Shown here: one piece after another, positions 13,326 to 20,267 of the stretch
How the letters are laid out: each line of letters starts with the position of its first letter
Position numbering within the stretch: the stretch's first letter is position 1
DNA from: an uncultured Bacilli bacterium
Lineage (GTDB): Bacteria; Bacillota_I; Bacilli_A; RF39; UBA660
Length of the DNA stretch: 22,106 nucleotides
Direction: 5' to 3'
NCBI GenBank assembly: GCA_944358565.1
Contig: CALVRK010000004.1
Span: forward strand, 1-22,106
Made by a program: the position numbers and the translations under genes
The notes under the pieces: generated by a model
Databases searched by the model: none
Told to the model about the DNA's origin: nothing
What the model saw: the letters and a program-made list of their open reading frames with translations, nothing else

Positions 13326-14660
13326 ATGAAGGATACTGAAAATAATGTTAAAAATAAAATAGAAGAATTTGTAAAGAGGGTAGAGGATAAAACAAATGAG
13401 GCATTAGAAGATTCTTTGATGGATGAAGATGCGAAAACAGAAAATTATAATATTGATTATACGGATATTGTGAAAAATTCGGTTAAGGCTAGAATGTCTA
13501 AATTACCTTGGCTTATTGCGATCTTTTTAATTTTAGTAATTACAATTATTTTATGTATGATGTTTTTTAGTAATAATCCTAAAACTTTATTTACACAAAC
13601 AGTAGATGGGTTATTTGATTATTTAGAAAGTAATGTTAATGAAAATGTTTATGATATTACGGATGGTAATTTTAGCTTAGCTTATACAATTAAAAGTAAT
13701 GATGAAAATAAAGATTTATACGAAGAACTTAGTAAAATTAATTTTAGTGCGGATTATGTAAGAAATAATTCTAGTGGTATGAGTTTTATAGATTTAAAGA
13801 CGACTTATGCTGGAGAAGATTTTGTAAGTGCTAATTTGTATAGTGATGGCGTTTCAACATATGTTTATGTTCCTACGGTTTCGGAAAATTATATTAAATT
13901 AAGAGATAATAGATTAAGTTATTTTGTAAATGGTAACGATGTTAAAATCATTTTAGATGGGGTTAATCAGGCAATTGATACAGTAATTGCTGATGAAAAG
14001 GTTTACGGGGATAAAGAAAATATTGATGAAGATGGCGAAGTAATTAAAAGTTATAGAACTAAACTTGTTATTGATAGAAAAAATAGAAATAGAGTGGCTG
14101 AAAATTTTATTAATACTTTAAAAGCTAATGACGAATTTACGGAAGTGCTTTCTAAAATGAAAGGGGTTAGTGTTTCTGATATTAAAAGTTCTTTAGATAA
14201 TTATTTATCAGATTTAAAAGATGAACTAGGAAGGCATAATAAATTAGAAATATCTTTATATGTTGATAATAAAACAAAAGCGTTTGTTAAAGCTGAAGCT
14301 GTGAGTGAGCTTGGAAATATAAGTTTTAATAAGAAAGATGATAAATATTCTTATATTATTTCAAAAACTAGTGATAGAACATTAGCTACTGGAGAAGTTT
14401 CTTTTACGGTTAATAAAAATAAAACTAAATATACTTATAATTTATATTATAAGAAGACTAAAGATAATGAGGTTTTAACTGAAAGTAATTTTGATTTGAA
14501 ATATACAAGTAAACAAGCTAGTAAATTTGATAGAATTGATGTTTCAAATAGTACGGATTTAAATAATATGAGTGATCTTGAAAAGATTGGTATTTATACT
14601 AAGATAATGGCTGATCCTAACTTAAGTAAATTTTTACCAATTATTAGAAAAGTAGTATAA
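13326..14660 (+). CDS. Single-pass membrane protein with large extracellular domain, unknown function
   Basis: A 444-aa protein. An acidic cytoplasmic head (residues 1-58) with coiled-coil potential is followed by one membrane helix at about 60-81 (LPWLIAIFLILVITIILCMM) and a long external domain rich in beta strands and Ser/Thr/Asp/Asn/Lys, with alternating hydrophobic patterns like LolA/LppX-type antiparallel sheets. No Cys lipobox or catalytic motif is visible. AGGAG precedes the ATG. It occupies the place between miaB and cotE held by ymcA (ricA) in Bacillus, but it is unrelated in size and topology to that small soluble protein. It has its own promoter and terminator, so a functional link to cotE is not implied. 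I cannot assign a function. Confidence 0.85.
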   Translation: MKDTENNVKNKIEEFVKRVEDKTNEALEDSLMDEDAKTENYNIDYTDIVKNSVKARMSKLPWLIAIFLILVITIILCMMFFSNNPKTLFTQTVDGLFDYLESNVNENVYDITDGNFSLAYTIKSNDENKDLYEELSKINFSADYVRNNSSGMSFIDLKTTYAGEDFVSANLYSDGVSTYVYVPTVSENYIKLRDNRLSYFVNGNDVKIILDGVNQAIDTVIADEKVYGDKENIDEDGEVIKSYRTKLVIDRKNRNRVAENFINTLKANDEFTEVLSKMKGVSVSDIKSSLDNYLSDLKDELGRHNKLEISLYVDNKTKAFVKAEAVSELGNISFNKKDDKYSYIISKTSDRTLATGEVSFTVNKNKTKYTYNLYYKKTKDNEVLTESNFDLKYTSKQASKFDRIDVSNSTDLNNMSDLEKIGIYTKIMADPNLSKFLPIIRKVV

Positions 14661-14672
14661 GCTACTTTTTTT
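14648..14672 (+). terminator. Terminator of the 13326 gene
   Basis: AAAAGTAG, loop TATAAG, CTACTTTT, then TTT. The stop codon lies in the loop. Confidence 0.75.
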
Positions 14673-14676
14673 GTGT

Positions 14677-14703
14677 ACTTTTTTTATTTGGTTGCATATC
14701 TTA
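14677..14703 (+). promoter_or_regulatory. SigK-like promoter of cotE
   Basis: AC (14677-14678), a 16-bp spacer, and CATATCTTA (14695-14703) fit the SigK pattern AC-N16-CATAnnnTA. The predicted start lies about 10 nt before the GTG. No SigA-type promoter is seen in the gap. Known in Bacillus: cotE is transcribed in the mother cell from SigE and SigK promoters. Confidence 0.5.
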
Positions 14704-14720
14704 AAGTGAGGGGTGATATA

Positions 14721-15257
14721 GTGGCATCATATAAAGAGATAGTAACCAAGGCAATTATTGGTAAGGGTAAGAAACATTTTAAAAATAATTATACGATTGA
14801 AACGGAAAATAAACCGACAACAGTGCTAGGATGTTGGGTAATAAATCATAAGTTTAAAGGTTATAAATCTGGTGATAAAGTTGGTGTGGATGGGTCTTTT
14901 GATATAAATATTTGGTATTCTTATGATAACGATAGTAAAACAACAGTTATTAATAAAAAAATTGAATATAATGATTTGTTTAATGTAAGATTAAGAGAAA
15001 ATGCTGATTTATCTGGTGATACGGATATTATTGTTAGATCTTTAAAACAACCAACGTGTTCGGGGGTTAATATTCAAGATGATAATATAATATCATTTAA
15101 TATTGAAAAAGAACTTGGTGTGGAGATTGTTGGCGAAACTAAAGTAAAAATTGCGGTTGAGGATGATGAAGAGCCTTGGGATGAAATTGTTGACGATGTC
15201 GATGAAGATACTTTAAAAGAAATTGATGAGAAGGTATCTGAAGATTATTTAAAATAG
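14721..15257 (+). CDS. cotE: Outer spore coat morphogenetic protein CotE
   Basis: The protein aligns by memory along its whole length with Bacillus CotE. The opening ASYKEIVTKAIIGKGKKH compares with SEYREIITKAVVAKGRKF. PTTVLGCWVINHKF is at 32-45, FDINIWYSYDNDSKT at 60-74, LKQPTC follows further on, and an IVGETKVKIAV segment precedes a strongly acidic C-terminal tail (about 150-178). The length of 178 aa matches the family. CotE builds the outer coat layer around the forespore in the mother cell. The GTG start at 14721 follows GGGGTGAT and matches the family N terminus; an ATG 48 bases upstream is in frame but adds residues unlike CotE and precedes the promoter-like box. mutS, the Bacillus downstream neighbour, is absent. 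Confidence 0.93.
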   Translation: MASYKEIVTKAIIGKGKKHFKNNYTIETENKPTTVLGCWVINHKFKGYKSGDKVGVDGSFDINIWYSYDNDSKTTVINKKIEYNDLFNVRLRENADLSGDTDIIVRSLKQPTCSGVNIQDDNIISFNIEKELGVEIVGETKVKIAVEDDEEPWDEIVDDVDEDTLKEIDEKVSEDYLK

Positions 15258-15278
15258 TGCGTAATCCGCACTTTTTTG
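15256..15278 (+). terminator. cotE terminator
   Basis: AGTGCG, loop TAATC, CGCACT, then six T. The T-run merges into the extended -10 of the next gene. Confidence 0.8.
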
Positions 15279-15285
15279 ATATAAT
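15277..15285 (+). promoter_or_regulatory. Extended -10 of the 15303 gene
   Basis: TGATATAAT (TATAAT at 15280-15285) shares its first T with the T-run of the cotE terminator. No -35 is recognisable, as is usual for extended -10 promoters. The leader would be about 11 nt. Confidence 0.6.
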
Positions 15286-15302
15286 TATTGTAGGGTGGTT
15301 AT

Positions 15303-15998
15303 ATGACAGGGGTATATTTAATTAGACATGCTTTCACTCCAGCTAATAATGCAAGTTATAATGGTCAAGAAGGTTTATGGAAGATTGCTAAAGATAAAGA
15401 TATGCCAATAGAAAAGGAATATGGAGTTCAGCAAGCTTTAGAGTTAGGTGAGTTTTTAAATAGCCTAAAAGGGAAAATTTTGATTTTGGCTAGTCCTTAT
15501 CTTAGAGTTCAACAAACGTTAAAAACTGCTTTATCTAAAATGCATGGAGATTATGAAATTAAAACGGTTAATGATTTGATAGAATTTAATTCGGGAGTGC
15601 ATTATGCTCATACGATAGATGAAGTTTTAAGAATGTATCCGGAGAGTAAAAAATATTTTGAAGATGCTAAAAATGATTTGGATAATGCTATATATACTGG
15701 TGGCGAGAGTAGAAATCATGTTAAGGATAGAGTTAAAAATATTGCTTTAGAGATTCAAAAATATTATTTATCTGATAAGTACGATTATATTTTAGTATTT
15801 GCTCATGGTACGGTTAATCATTATTTGTATTATTGGCTTACTGGTGAATATATTGATCATGATATGAAGAACTGTGAAGTATTTTCGGTGATGGATAAGC
15901 GAGGTTTATTTATGCCGAAGACTTTTGTTCCTAAAGGGTTTATGGTTAATATTGATGAATATATAAATGATAAAGTAAAAATATTAAACAAAATATAA
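15303..15998 (+). CDS. Histidine phosphatase family protein
   Basis: A phosphoglycerate-mutase-like (histidine phosphatase) fold of 231 aa. The phospho-accepting His is in LIRHAFTP (RHA at 8-10), SPYLRVQQT at 64-72 carries the conserved Arg and Thr region, the proton-donor Glu is likely E94 in DLIEFNSG, and the second catalytic His is in FAHGTVNHY (167-169). RHA in place of the usual RHG is a common variant. The substrate cannot be told: the family includes phosphoglycerate mutases, phosphosugar, nucleotide and broad-specificity phosphatases. Lacking the conserved mutase inserts, a phosphatase is more likely than a glycolytic mutase. AGGGTGG precedes the ATG. Confidence 0.9.
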   Translation: MTGVYLIRHAFTPANNASYNGQEGLWKIAKDKDMPIEKEYGVQQALELGEFLNSLKGKILILASPYLRVQQTLKTALSKMHGDYEIKTVNDLIEFNSGVHYAHTIDEVLRMYPESKKYFEDAKNDLDNAIYTGGESRNHVKDRVKNIALEIQKYYLSDKYDYILVFAHGTVNHYLYYWLTGEYIDHDMKNCEVFSVMDKRGLFMPKTFVPKGFMVNIDEYINDKVKILNKI

Positions 15999-16001
15999 TT
16001 A

Positions 16002-16029
16002 TAGTGTTAACAAAAAAAGGTTGACACTA
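16002..16029. promoter_or_regulatory. Inverted repeat overlapping the rpsP -35 box
   Basis: TAGTGTTAAC (16002-16011) and GTTGACACTA (16020-16029) form a 10-bp stem with one G-T and an A-rich loop. The right arm contains the whole TTGACA of rpsP. No T-run follows directly, so it is a poor terminator and could be an operator or a terminator reused as promoter. Confidence 0.45.
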
Positions 16030-16049
16030 GTTACTTTTTATGGTAGAAT
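16021..16049 (+). promoter_or_regulatory. Promoter of rpsP-khpA
   Basis: A consensus TTGACA (16021-16026), a 17-bp spacer ending in TGG, and TAGAAT (16044-16049). This is the strongest-looking promoter of the window, as expected for a ribosomal protein gene. Confidence 0.8.
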
Positions 16050-16072
16050 CATTAAAGAAATGGAGGGATATT

Positions 16073-16354
16073 ATGGCAGTTAAATTAAGACTTTTAAGAA
16101 TGGGAGCTAAAAGAAAACCATTCTACCGTATCGTAGCTGCTGATTCAAGAGTAAAAAGAGATGGTAAGTATATTGAATTAGTTGGTACTTATAATCCAGT
16201 TGCTGATCCAGCAGAAATTAACATTAATGAAGAAGTTGCTTTAAAATGGCTTAAAGATGGAGCTATTCCTACTGATACAGTTAAAAGTTTATTTAATAAA
16301 AAAGGAATTAATAAAAAATTCCACGAAATAAAATATTCTAAAGAAAGTAAGTAA
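16073..16354 (+). CDS. rpsP: 30S ribosomal protein S16
   Basis: Ribosomal protein bS16, which binds 16S rRNA early in small-subunit assembly. MAVKLRLLRMGAKRKPFYRIVAAD is the family's N-terminal signature (residues 1-24), followed by VGTYNP and ALKWLKDGAIPTDTV. At 93 aa it is normal length. The start at 16073 follows GGAGGG with good spacing; an ATG 33 bases upstream is in frame but lies between the -35 and -10 boxes. It is two bases from khpA, the same pairing as in other Firmicutes, but rimM, trmD and rplS do not follow. Confidence 0.98.
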   Translation: MAVKLRLLRMGAKRKPFYRIVAADSRVKRDGKYIELVGTYNPVADPAEININEEVALKWLKDGAIPTDTVKSLFNKKGINKKFHEIKYSKESK

Positions 16355-16356
16355 TT

Positions 16357-16599
16357 ATGGAAATAGGTAGTTTAACAGAATTTTTGGTTAAAAGTTTAGT
16401 CAAGAATCCTGATATGGTATCAGTAAAAGCTTTTGACGATGAAGATAAAATTACAATTGAAGTTTTAGTAAGTAGTGATGACATGGGAAGAGTAATTGGT
16501 AAAAAAGGAATGATTGCAAATGCGATTAGAACAATTGTCCAAGCTAGCAGTTATTTAAACCATGAAAAACATGCTGTTATTAACATAGATTCTTTTTAG
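16357..16599 (+). CDS. khpA: KH-domain RNA-binding protein KhpA
   Basis: A single KH domain of 80 aa with the GxxG loop in GRVIGKKGMIANAIR. In Firmicutes KhpA (YlqC) acts with KhpB/Jag, binds many RNAs, and influences cell elongation. It begins two bases after the rpsP stop without a clear ribosome site, so it is probably translated by coupling from rpsP. The stop codon lies in the loop of its terminator. Confidence 0.95.
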   Translation: MEIGSLTEFLVKSLVKNPDMVSVKAFDDEDKITIEVLVSSDDMGRVIGKKGMIANAIRTIVQASSYLNHEKHAVINIDSF

Positions 16600-16614
16600 G
16601 CTTCTATGTTTTTC
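16582..16614 (+). terminator. rpsP-khpA terminator
   Basis: AACATAGA (16582-16589) pairs with TCTATGTT (16603-16610), followed by TTTC. The last khpA codons form the left arm. Confidence 0.65.
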
Positions 16615-16643
16615 TTTACTATTATTTTTAATTATGGTATATT
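16615..16643 (+). promoter_or_regulatory. Promoter of the prepilin-like pair
   Basis: TTTACT (16615-16620), a 17-bp spacer ending in TGG, and TATATT (16638-16643), an extended -10. It abuts the khpA terminator. Confidence 0.55.
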
Positions 16644-16663
16644 TAATAATAGTGGAGGAGCTT

Positions 16664-17041
16664 ATGAAAAATAAAGGTTTTACTTTGATCGAGTTATTGG
16701 CTGTTATTGTTATTTTAGGTATTATTTTGTTAGTTGTTATGCCTAGTGTGACGGGCATTTTAAATAGAAGTCAAAATAGATTGAATGATGAACAAAAAGA
16801 GGCTATTTTAAATGCGGCAAGGCAGTGGGGAACTAGTAATTTATTAGAAGATAATGGCAAAATTTATTTAGATGGTGTAGAGAAAAAATATGTTACTTTA
16901 GATGAATTACAAACTTCTGGTTTTTTAGAGGATAAAAAAATTCAAAATATGACTGATAGGGGCGAGATTTCTAAAAATACCAAAATATGTATTAGTTATA
17001 AAGATTATCAATTTGTTTATGAATATGATGGGGCGTGTTAG
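16664..17041 (+). CDS. Type IV prepilin-like protein
   Basis: A class III signal peptide: short basic leader MKNKG, then FTLIELLAVIVILGIILLVV with Glu at +5 of the mature protein. A prepilin peptidase would cut between G5 and F6. The hydrophobic helix is followed by a small polar head domain (RSQNRLNDEQKEAILNAARQWG) and a C-terminal strand pair carrying two Cys (KICISY and the terminal DGAC), which can form a disulfide. The protein of 125 aa starts after GGAGGAGC; an in-frame ATG ten codons earlier overlaps the promoter. It is likely a minor pilin or pseudopilin exported to the membrane. No pilus ATPase, platform protein or peptidase gene is in the window. Confidence 0.88.
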   Translation: MKNKGFTLIELLAVIVILGIILLVVMPSVTGILNRSQNRLNDEQKEAILNAARQWGTSNLLEDNGKIYLDGVEKKYVTLDELQTSGFLEDKKIQNMTDRGEISKNTKICISYKDYQFVYEYDGAC

Positions 17042-17042
17042 A

Positions 17043-17405
17043 ATGAAAAAAGCTTTTACATTAGTTGAACTTCTAGTAGTTATTGCAATACTAGGTATTA
17101 TTGCGGTTATGGTAACGACTTCGGTTATTAGAATTATGGATAGATCAAAAGCTTCACTTTCTGAGTCACAAATAAGTACTTTAGAAAAAGCGGCCGAACA
17201 GTGGGGAACAATTAATCCAGATAAAATGCCACTTGATAATTCGGTTTATGAAGTTAATATTGAAACTTTAGCTGACGAAGGTTATATTGATAGTTCAGAT
17301 TTGGAAGATCCTAAAAATGGGACAAAATTATGTGGAGTTGTACAAATAAAATATGATAGTTCTAAAAATCAATATAAATATAATTTTGTAAAGAAGGAGT
17401 GCTAA
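17043..17405 (+). CDS. Type IV prepilin-like protein, second of a pair
   Basis: It starts one base after the preceding stop, so the two are translated together. The leader MKKA is followed by FTLVELLVVIAILGIIAVMV with Glu at mature +5. The residue before the cut is Ala instead of the usual Gly, which prepilin peptidases tolerate in some pilins. The head domain resembles the upstream protein (ISTLEKAAEQWG against KEAILNAARQWG) and has the same Cys layout (KLCGVV and terminal KKEC), so the pair looks like a tandem duplication that has diverged. It has 120 aa. An ATG ten codons upstream is in frame but lies within the previous gene. Confidence 0.87.
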   Translation: MKKAFTLVELLVVIAILGIIAVMVTTSVIRIMDRSKASLSESQISTLEKAAEQWGTINPDKMPLDNSVYEVNIETLADEGYIDSSDLEDPKNGTKLCGVVQIKYDSSKNQYKYNFVKKEC

Positions 17406-17469
17406 AATAGTAATTCTTTTTTTGTGATAAAAAATAATTTTTGACATATTTTTTAATAGGGGCGGTGTT

Positions 17470-18639
17470 ATGAAAAAAATATTATTAATGATAGTAACTT
17501 TTATGCTGTTATTTACTTCAGCAGGAATACATCTTGTTTTAGCTGATGATTTAAAATTAGCAGAAAGTGCGAAATCGGCTATTTTAATTGAAGCAAGTAC
17601 TGGTAAGATATTGTTTGAGAAAAATGCTGATGAAAAACTTCATCCAGCTAGTATGACAAAGATGATGAGTATGCTTTTAATTATCGAAGCAATCAAAGAT
17701 GGAGTAATTAATTGGGATCAAGTTGTTACGGTTAGCGAAAATGCATCTAGTATGGGTGGTAGCCAAATTTTACTTGAAACTGGCGAAAAAATGAGTGTGA
17801 GGGATTTATTTAAAGGGGTGGCTATCGCATCTGGAAATGATGCAGTTGTAGCTTTAGCAGAAACGGTGGCTGGCAGCGTAAATAACTTTGTAGGAATGAT
17901 GAATAAAAGAGCAAAGGAACTTGGTTTAACTAATACTAATTTTAAAAATCCACATGGACTTGATGATGCGAACCATTATTCAAGTAGTAGAGATATGTCG
18001 ATTATTGCTAGAGAGCTTGTTAAATATAAAGAGGTTTTAGATTATACAAAAATATATGAAGATTATTTACGAGAAGATACTGACAGAAAAATATGGCTTG
18101 TTAATACAAACCGTTTAGTTAGATTTTATGATGGTGTTGATGGTCTTAAAACAGGATATACAGAAGATGCTGGATATTGTATGACGGCGACGGCTGAGAA
18201 AGATGGAATGCGAATTATAGCAGTAGTTATGGGTGAAGAGACAAGTAAAATTAGAAATCAAGAAGTAAGTGAAATGTTAGATTATGCTTTTGCGCAATAT
18301 AAAGTGATTAATATGCTTAAAAATAAAAATACAATTGGAGAGTATAGAGTAGAAAATGGTAAGGATGAATATGTTTTAATAGTTCCAAAGGAAGAAGCAA
18401 CGATGGTTAAGAAAAAAAGTGATAAAGATGAGGCCTTAACTTATGATATAAAGATAAAATCACTTAAAGCTCCACTAAAAGTTGGCGATGATGTGGGAAC
18501 TTTAACTATTAAAGAAAATGGTCAAAAAGTTAAAACAGTAAAACTTACGGTGGCCAAAGATGTAGATAGAGCAAATTTTGGAAATTTATTTTTAAGAAAT
18601 GTTAAAGATATGATAACGGGCAATATGAATTTGAATTAA
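17470..18639 (+). CDS. D-alanyl-D-alanine carboxypeptidase (penicillin-binding protein, DacA/DacF type)
   Basis: A serine-type D,D-carboxypeptidase (S11 family) that removes the terminal D-Ala from peptidoglycan stem peptides outside the membrane. A signal peptide occupies residues 1-26 (MKK, hydrophobic core, cut near VLADD). The catalytic motifs are in order: SMTK at 61-64 (nucleophile Ser, general-base Lys), SGN at 121-123, KTG at 227-229. The C-terminal part (about 285-375) is the beta-rich PBP5 domain. No clear C-terminal amphipathic anchor is seen beyond FLRNVKDMITGNMN. At 389 aa the length is normal. GGGGCGG precedes the ATG. Which paralogue (vegetative DacA or spore-related DacF/DacB) cannot be told. 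It shows the cell makes peptidoglycan, ruling out a wall-less mollicute. Confidence 0.95.
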   Translation: MKKILLMIVTFMLLFTSAGIHLVLADDLKLAESAKSAILIEASTGKILFEKNADEKLHPASMTKMMSMLLIIEAIKDGVINWDQVVTVSENASSMGGSQILLETGEKMSVRDLFKGVAIASGNDAVVALAETVAGSVNNFVGMMNKRAKELGLTNTNFKNPHGLDDANHYSSSRDMSIIARELVKYKEVLDYTKIYEDYLREDTDRKIWLVNTNRLVRFYDGVDGLKTGYTEDAGYCMTATAEKDGMRIIAVVMGEETSKIRNQEVSEMLDYAFAQYKVINMLKNKNTIGEYRVENGKDEYVLIVPKEEATMVKKKSDKDEALTYDIKIKSLKAPLKVGDDVGTLTIKENGQKVKTVKLTVAKDVDRANFGNLFLRNVKDMITGNMNLN

Positions 18640-18652
18640 TTCATATTGTTTT
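18621..18652 (+). terminator. Carboxypeptidase gene terminator
   Basis: A perfect 10-bp stem, CAATATGAAT with ATTCATATTG, has the stop codon at the loop edge and is followed by TTTT. Confidence 0.75.
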
Positions 18653-18676
18653 GTGGTGACAAAAAAATGTAAAGTA

Positions 18677-18706
18677 TTGAAGATGAAGATATAATTGTGA
18701 TATTAT
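18677..18706 (+). promoter_or_regulatory. Promoter of yqeG-yqeH
   Basis: TTGAAG (18677-18682), an 18-bp spacer ending in TGA, and TATTAT (18701-18706), an extended -10. Confidence 0.6.
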
Positions 18707-18736
18707 TATATTAGAAATTTTAAAGGAGAAATGGCT

Positions 18737-19258
18737 ATGGAACAATATTTACCTGATATTTATCAAAAAAGTATTTATACTGTTGATTATTCTAAGTTGT
18801 TAGCTAGGGGTATAAAGTGTATATTATTTGATTTAGATAATACAATAGTGCCTCCTTTTAATAATGAAATTTCGCAAAAAGCAAAGGATTTAATTACCGG
18901 CTTAAAACAGAAAGGTTTTAAAATTATTCTGTTTACAAATAGTCCACAAATAAGATTGAAGAGATTTAAAAATTCTTTAGGGGTTGATGGAGTATCTAGT
19001 GCATGTAAACCTTTTACACGAAAACTTAGAAAATTACTTAATGATTATGGTTTTTCAGAAAATGAAGTAGCTATTATTGGTGATCAATTAATGACGGATA
19101 TTAAGGTTGGAAATAAGGTTGGAATTACGACTATTTTAGTTAATCCTGTTAGTGAAAAAGATTTTATTTTAACAAAAATTCATCGATTTTCAGAGCGAAG
19201 AAAAATGAAAAAATTAAGAGATCACGATTTATTTTGGCAAGGAAGATATTATGATTAA
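18737..19258 (+). CDS. yqeG: YqeG family HAD phosphatase
   Basis: A HAD superfamily, subfamily IIIA phosphatase of the YqeG type. The nucleophile motif is FDLDNT (D32, D34), motif II is LFTNS (66-69), the motif III Lys is K91, and motif IV is GDQLMTD (115-121). It has 173 aa, the family's length. The start MEQYLPDIYQ lies 8 bases after GGAG; an ATG two codons earlier is too close to it. It overlaps yqeH by 8 bases, reproducing the yqeG-yqeH order of Bacillus, where the cluster continues with aroE and yhbY (absent here). Its substrate is not established; the fixed link with yqeH suggests a role tied to ribosome assembly or the GTPase. Confidence 0.95.
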   Translation: MEQYLPDIYQKSIYTVDYSKLLARGIKCILFDLDNTIVPPFNNEISQKAKDLITGLKQKGFKIILFTNSPQIRLKRFKNSLGVDGVSSACKPFTRKLRKLLNDYGFSENEVAIIGDQLMTDIKVGNKVGITTILVNPVSEKDFILTKIHRFSERRKMKKLRDHDLFWQGRYYD

Positions 19259-20213
19259 ATGTGCGGGATGTGGAGTTAATTTACAAAGTGATTTTCCGGA
19301 TAAAGAAGGTTATACAAAAGATTTAAACAATAAATATTGTGAAAGATGTTTTAATATTATACATTATAACAAGTATTTGAAAGTTCCGGATAAAGATTAT
19401 AGTCAAATTGTTAAAGAAATAGATTTAAAAGGTGATTTAATTTTATTAGTTACAGATTTTTTAAATTTATATAATTTAGATGAACTTGATTTACATAGTC
19501 CGGTGCTTTTAGTTATGACGAAAGCTGATATATTACCTAAAAGTGTTATTAAGGAACATTTACTTAGTAAGATAGAGTGTAAATTAAATGTTGTGGATAA
19601 AATTATTGTGTCTAGTAAAAACAATTTTAATTTGGACTTATTATATAATAAGATATTAAAGTATAAAAAAAGTAATAATGTTTATGTTATCGGATATACT
19701 AATGCGGGTAAATCGACACTAATAAATAAAATGGTAAAAAATTATGGCTTTCATGATGGTGAGATTACGACGAGTAATTTGCCTTCGACAACTTTAGATT
19801 TAATTTATACGAAAGTTAATGATAATTTAACTTTAATAGATACACCTGGCCTTTTAGATAAAGGTAGTATGATAATGAAATCTTCTAAAGAGGAACTTAA
19901 AAAAATTACTCCTAAAAAGGAAATTAGGCCAATTATTTATCAAATAAAAGGTAAACAAATTTTATTAATTGATGATTTTTTTAGACTTGATTTAGAGGAT
20001 ACTAATATAATTTGTTATATGTCTAATGATTTAAATTTTAGAAGAATTTATAAAGATAAACCTTGTCATTTAAAATGTTATGATTTAAAAATAGAAGCTA
20101 ATAAAGATTTAGTAATTAAAGGTTTAGGATTTATTACTTTTAAAAAAGAAAGTTATGTAAAGTTATGGCTAGTAGATAATACAAGATATTTAATCAGAGA
20201 TTCAATCGTCTGA
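19251..20213 (+). CDS. yqeH: Ribosome biogenesis GTPase YqeH
   Basis: A circularly permuted GTPase needed for 30S subunit assembly. An N-terminal zinc finger has C4, C7, C30 and C33. The GTPase motifs follow in permuted order: G4 TKAD (90-93), G5 SSK (121-123), G1 GYTNAGKST (148-156), G3 DTPG (197-200). The C-terminal RNA-binding-like region is about 110 residues, and the total of 320 aa is somewhat shorter than Bacillus YqeH (about 366), so the C-terminal domain seems reduced. Translation is coupled to yqeG by an 8-base overlap. Confidence 0.95.
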   Translation: MIKCAGCGVNLQSDFPDKEGYTKDLNNKYCERCFNIIHYNKYLKVPDKDYSQIVKEIDLKGDLILLVTDFLNLYNLDELDLHSPVLLVMTKADILPKSVIKEHLLSKIECKLNVVDKIIVSSKNNFNLDLLYNKILKYKKSNNVYVIGYTNAGKSTLINKMVKNYGFHDGEITTSNLPSTTLDLIYTKVNDNLTLIDTPGLLDKGSMIMKSSKEELKKITPKKEIRPIIYQIKGKQILLIDDFFRLDLEDTNIICYMSNDLNFRRIYKDKPCHLKCYDLKIEANKDLVIKGLGFITFKKESYVKLWLVDNTRYLIRDSIV

Positions 20214-20219
20214 TTTTTT
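20192..20219 (+). terminator. yqeG-yqeH terminator
   Basis: AATCAGA (20192-20198) pairs with TCTGATT (20209-20215), then TTTT. It starts inside the last codons of yqeH. Confidence 0.7.
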
Positions 20220-20240
20220 CTTTTATTAATGCTTTTTTTG

Positions 20241-20249
20241 TGATAGAAT
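20241..20249 (+). promoter_or_regulatory. Extended -10 of the HerA-like gene
   Basis: TGATAGAAT, identical to the extended -10 of the antisense RNA promoter at 9612-9620. No good -35 is visible. Confidence 0.5.
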
Positions 20250-20267
20250 TAAAATAGGGTGATAGAT

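Noticed and set aside
16040..16072. N-terminal extension of S16
   Set aside because: The upstream ATG lies between the -35 and -10 of the promoter, and the family starts MAVKLRL after the GGAGGG site.
17441..17446. TTGACA as the -35 of the carboxypeptidase gene
   Set aside because: At 16-18 bp downstream there is only the ribosome site (GGGGCGGTG) and no -10, so I do not call a promoter from it.
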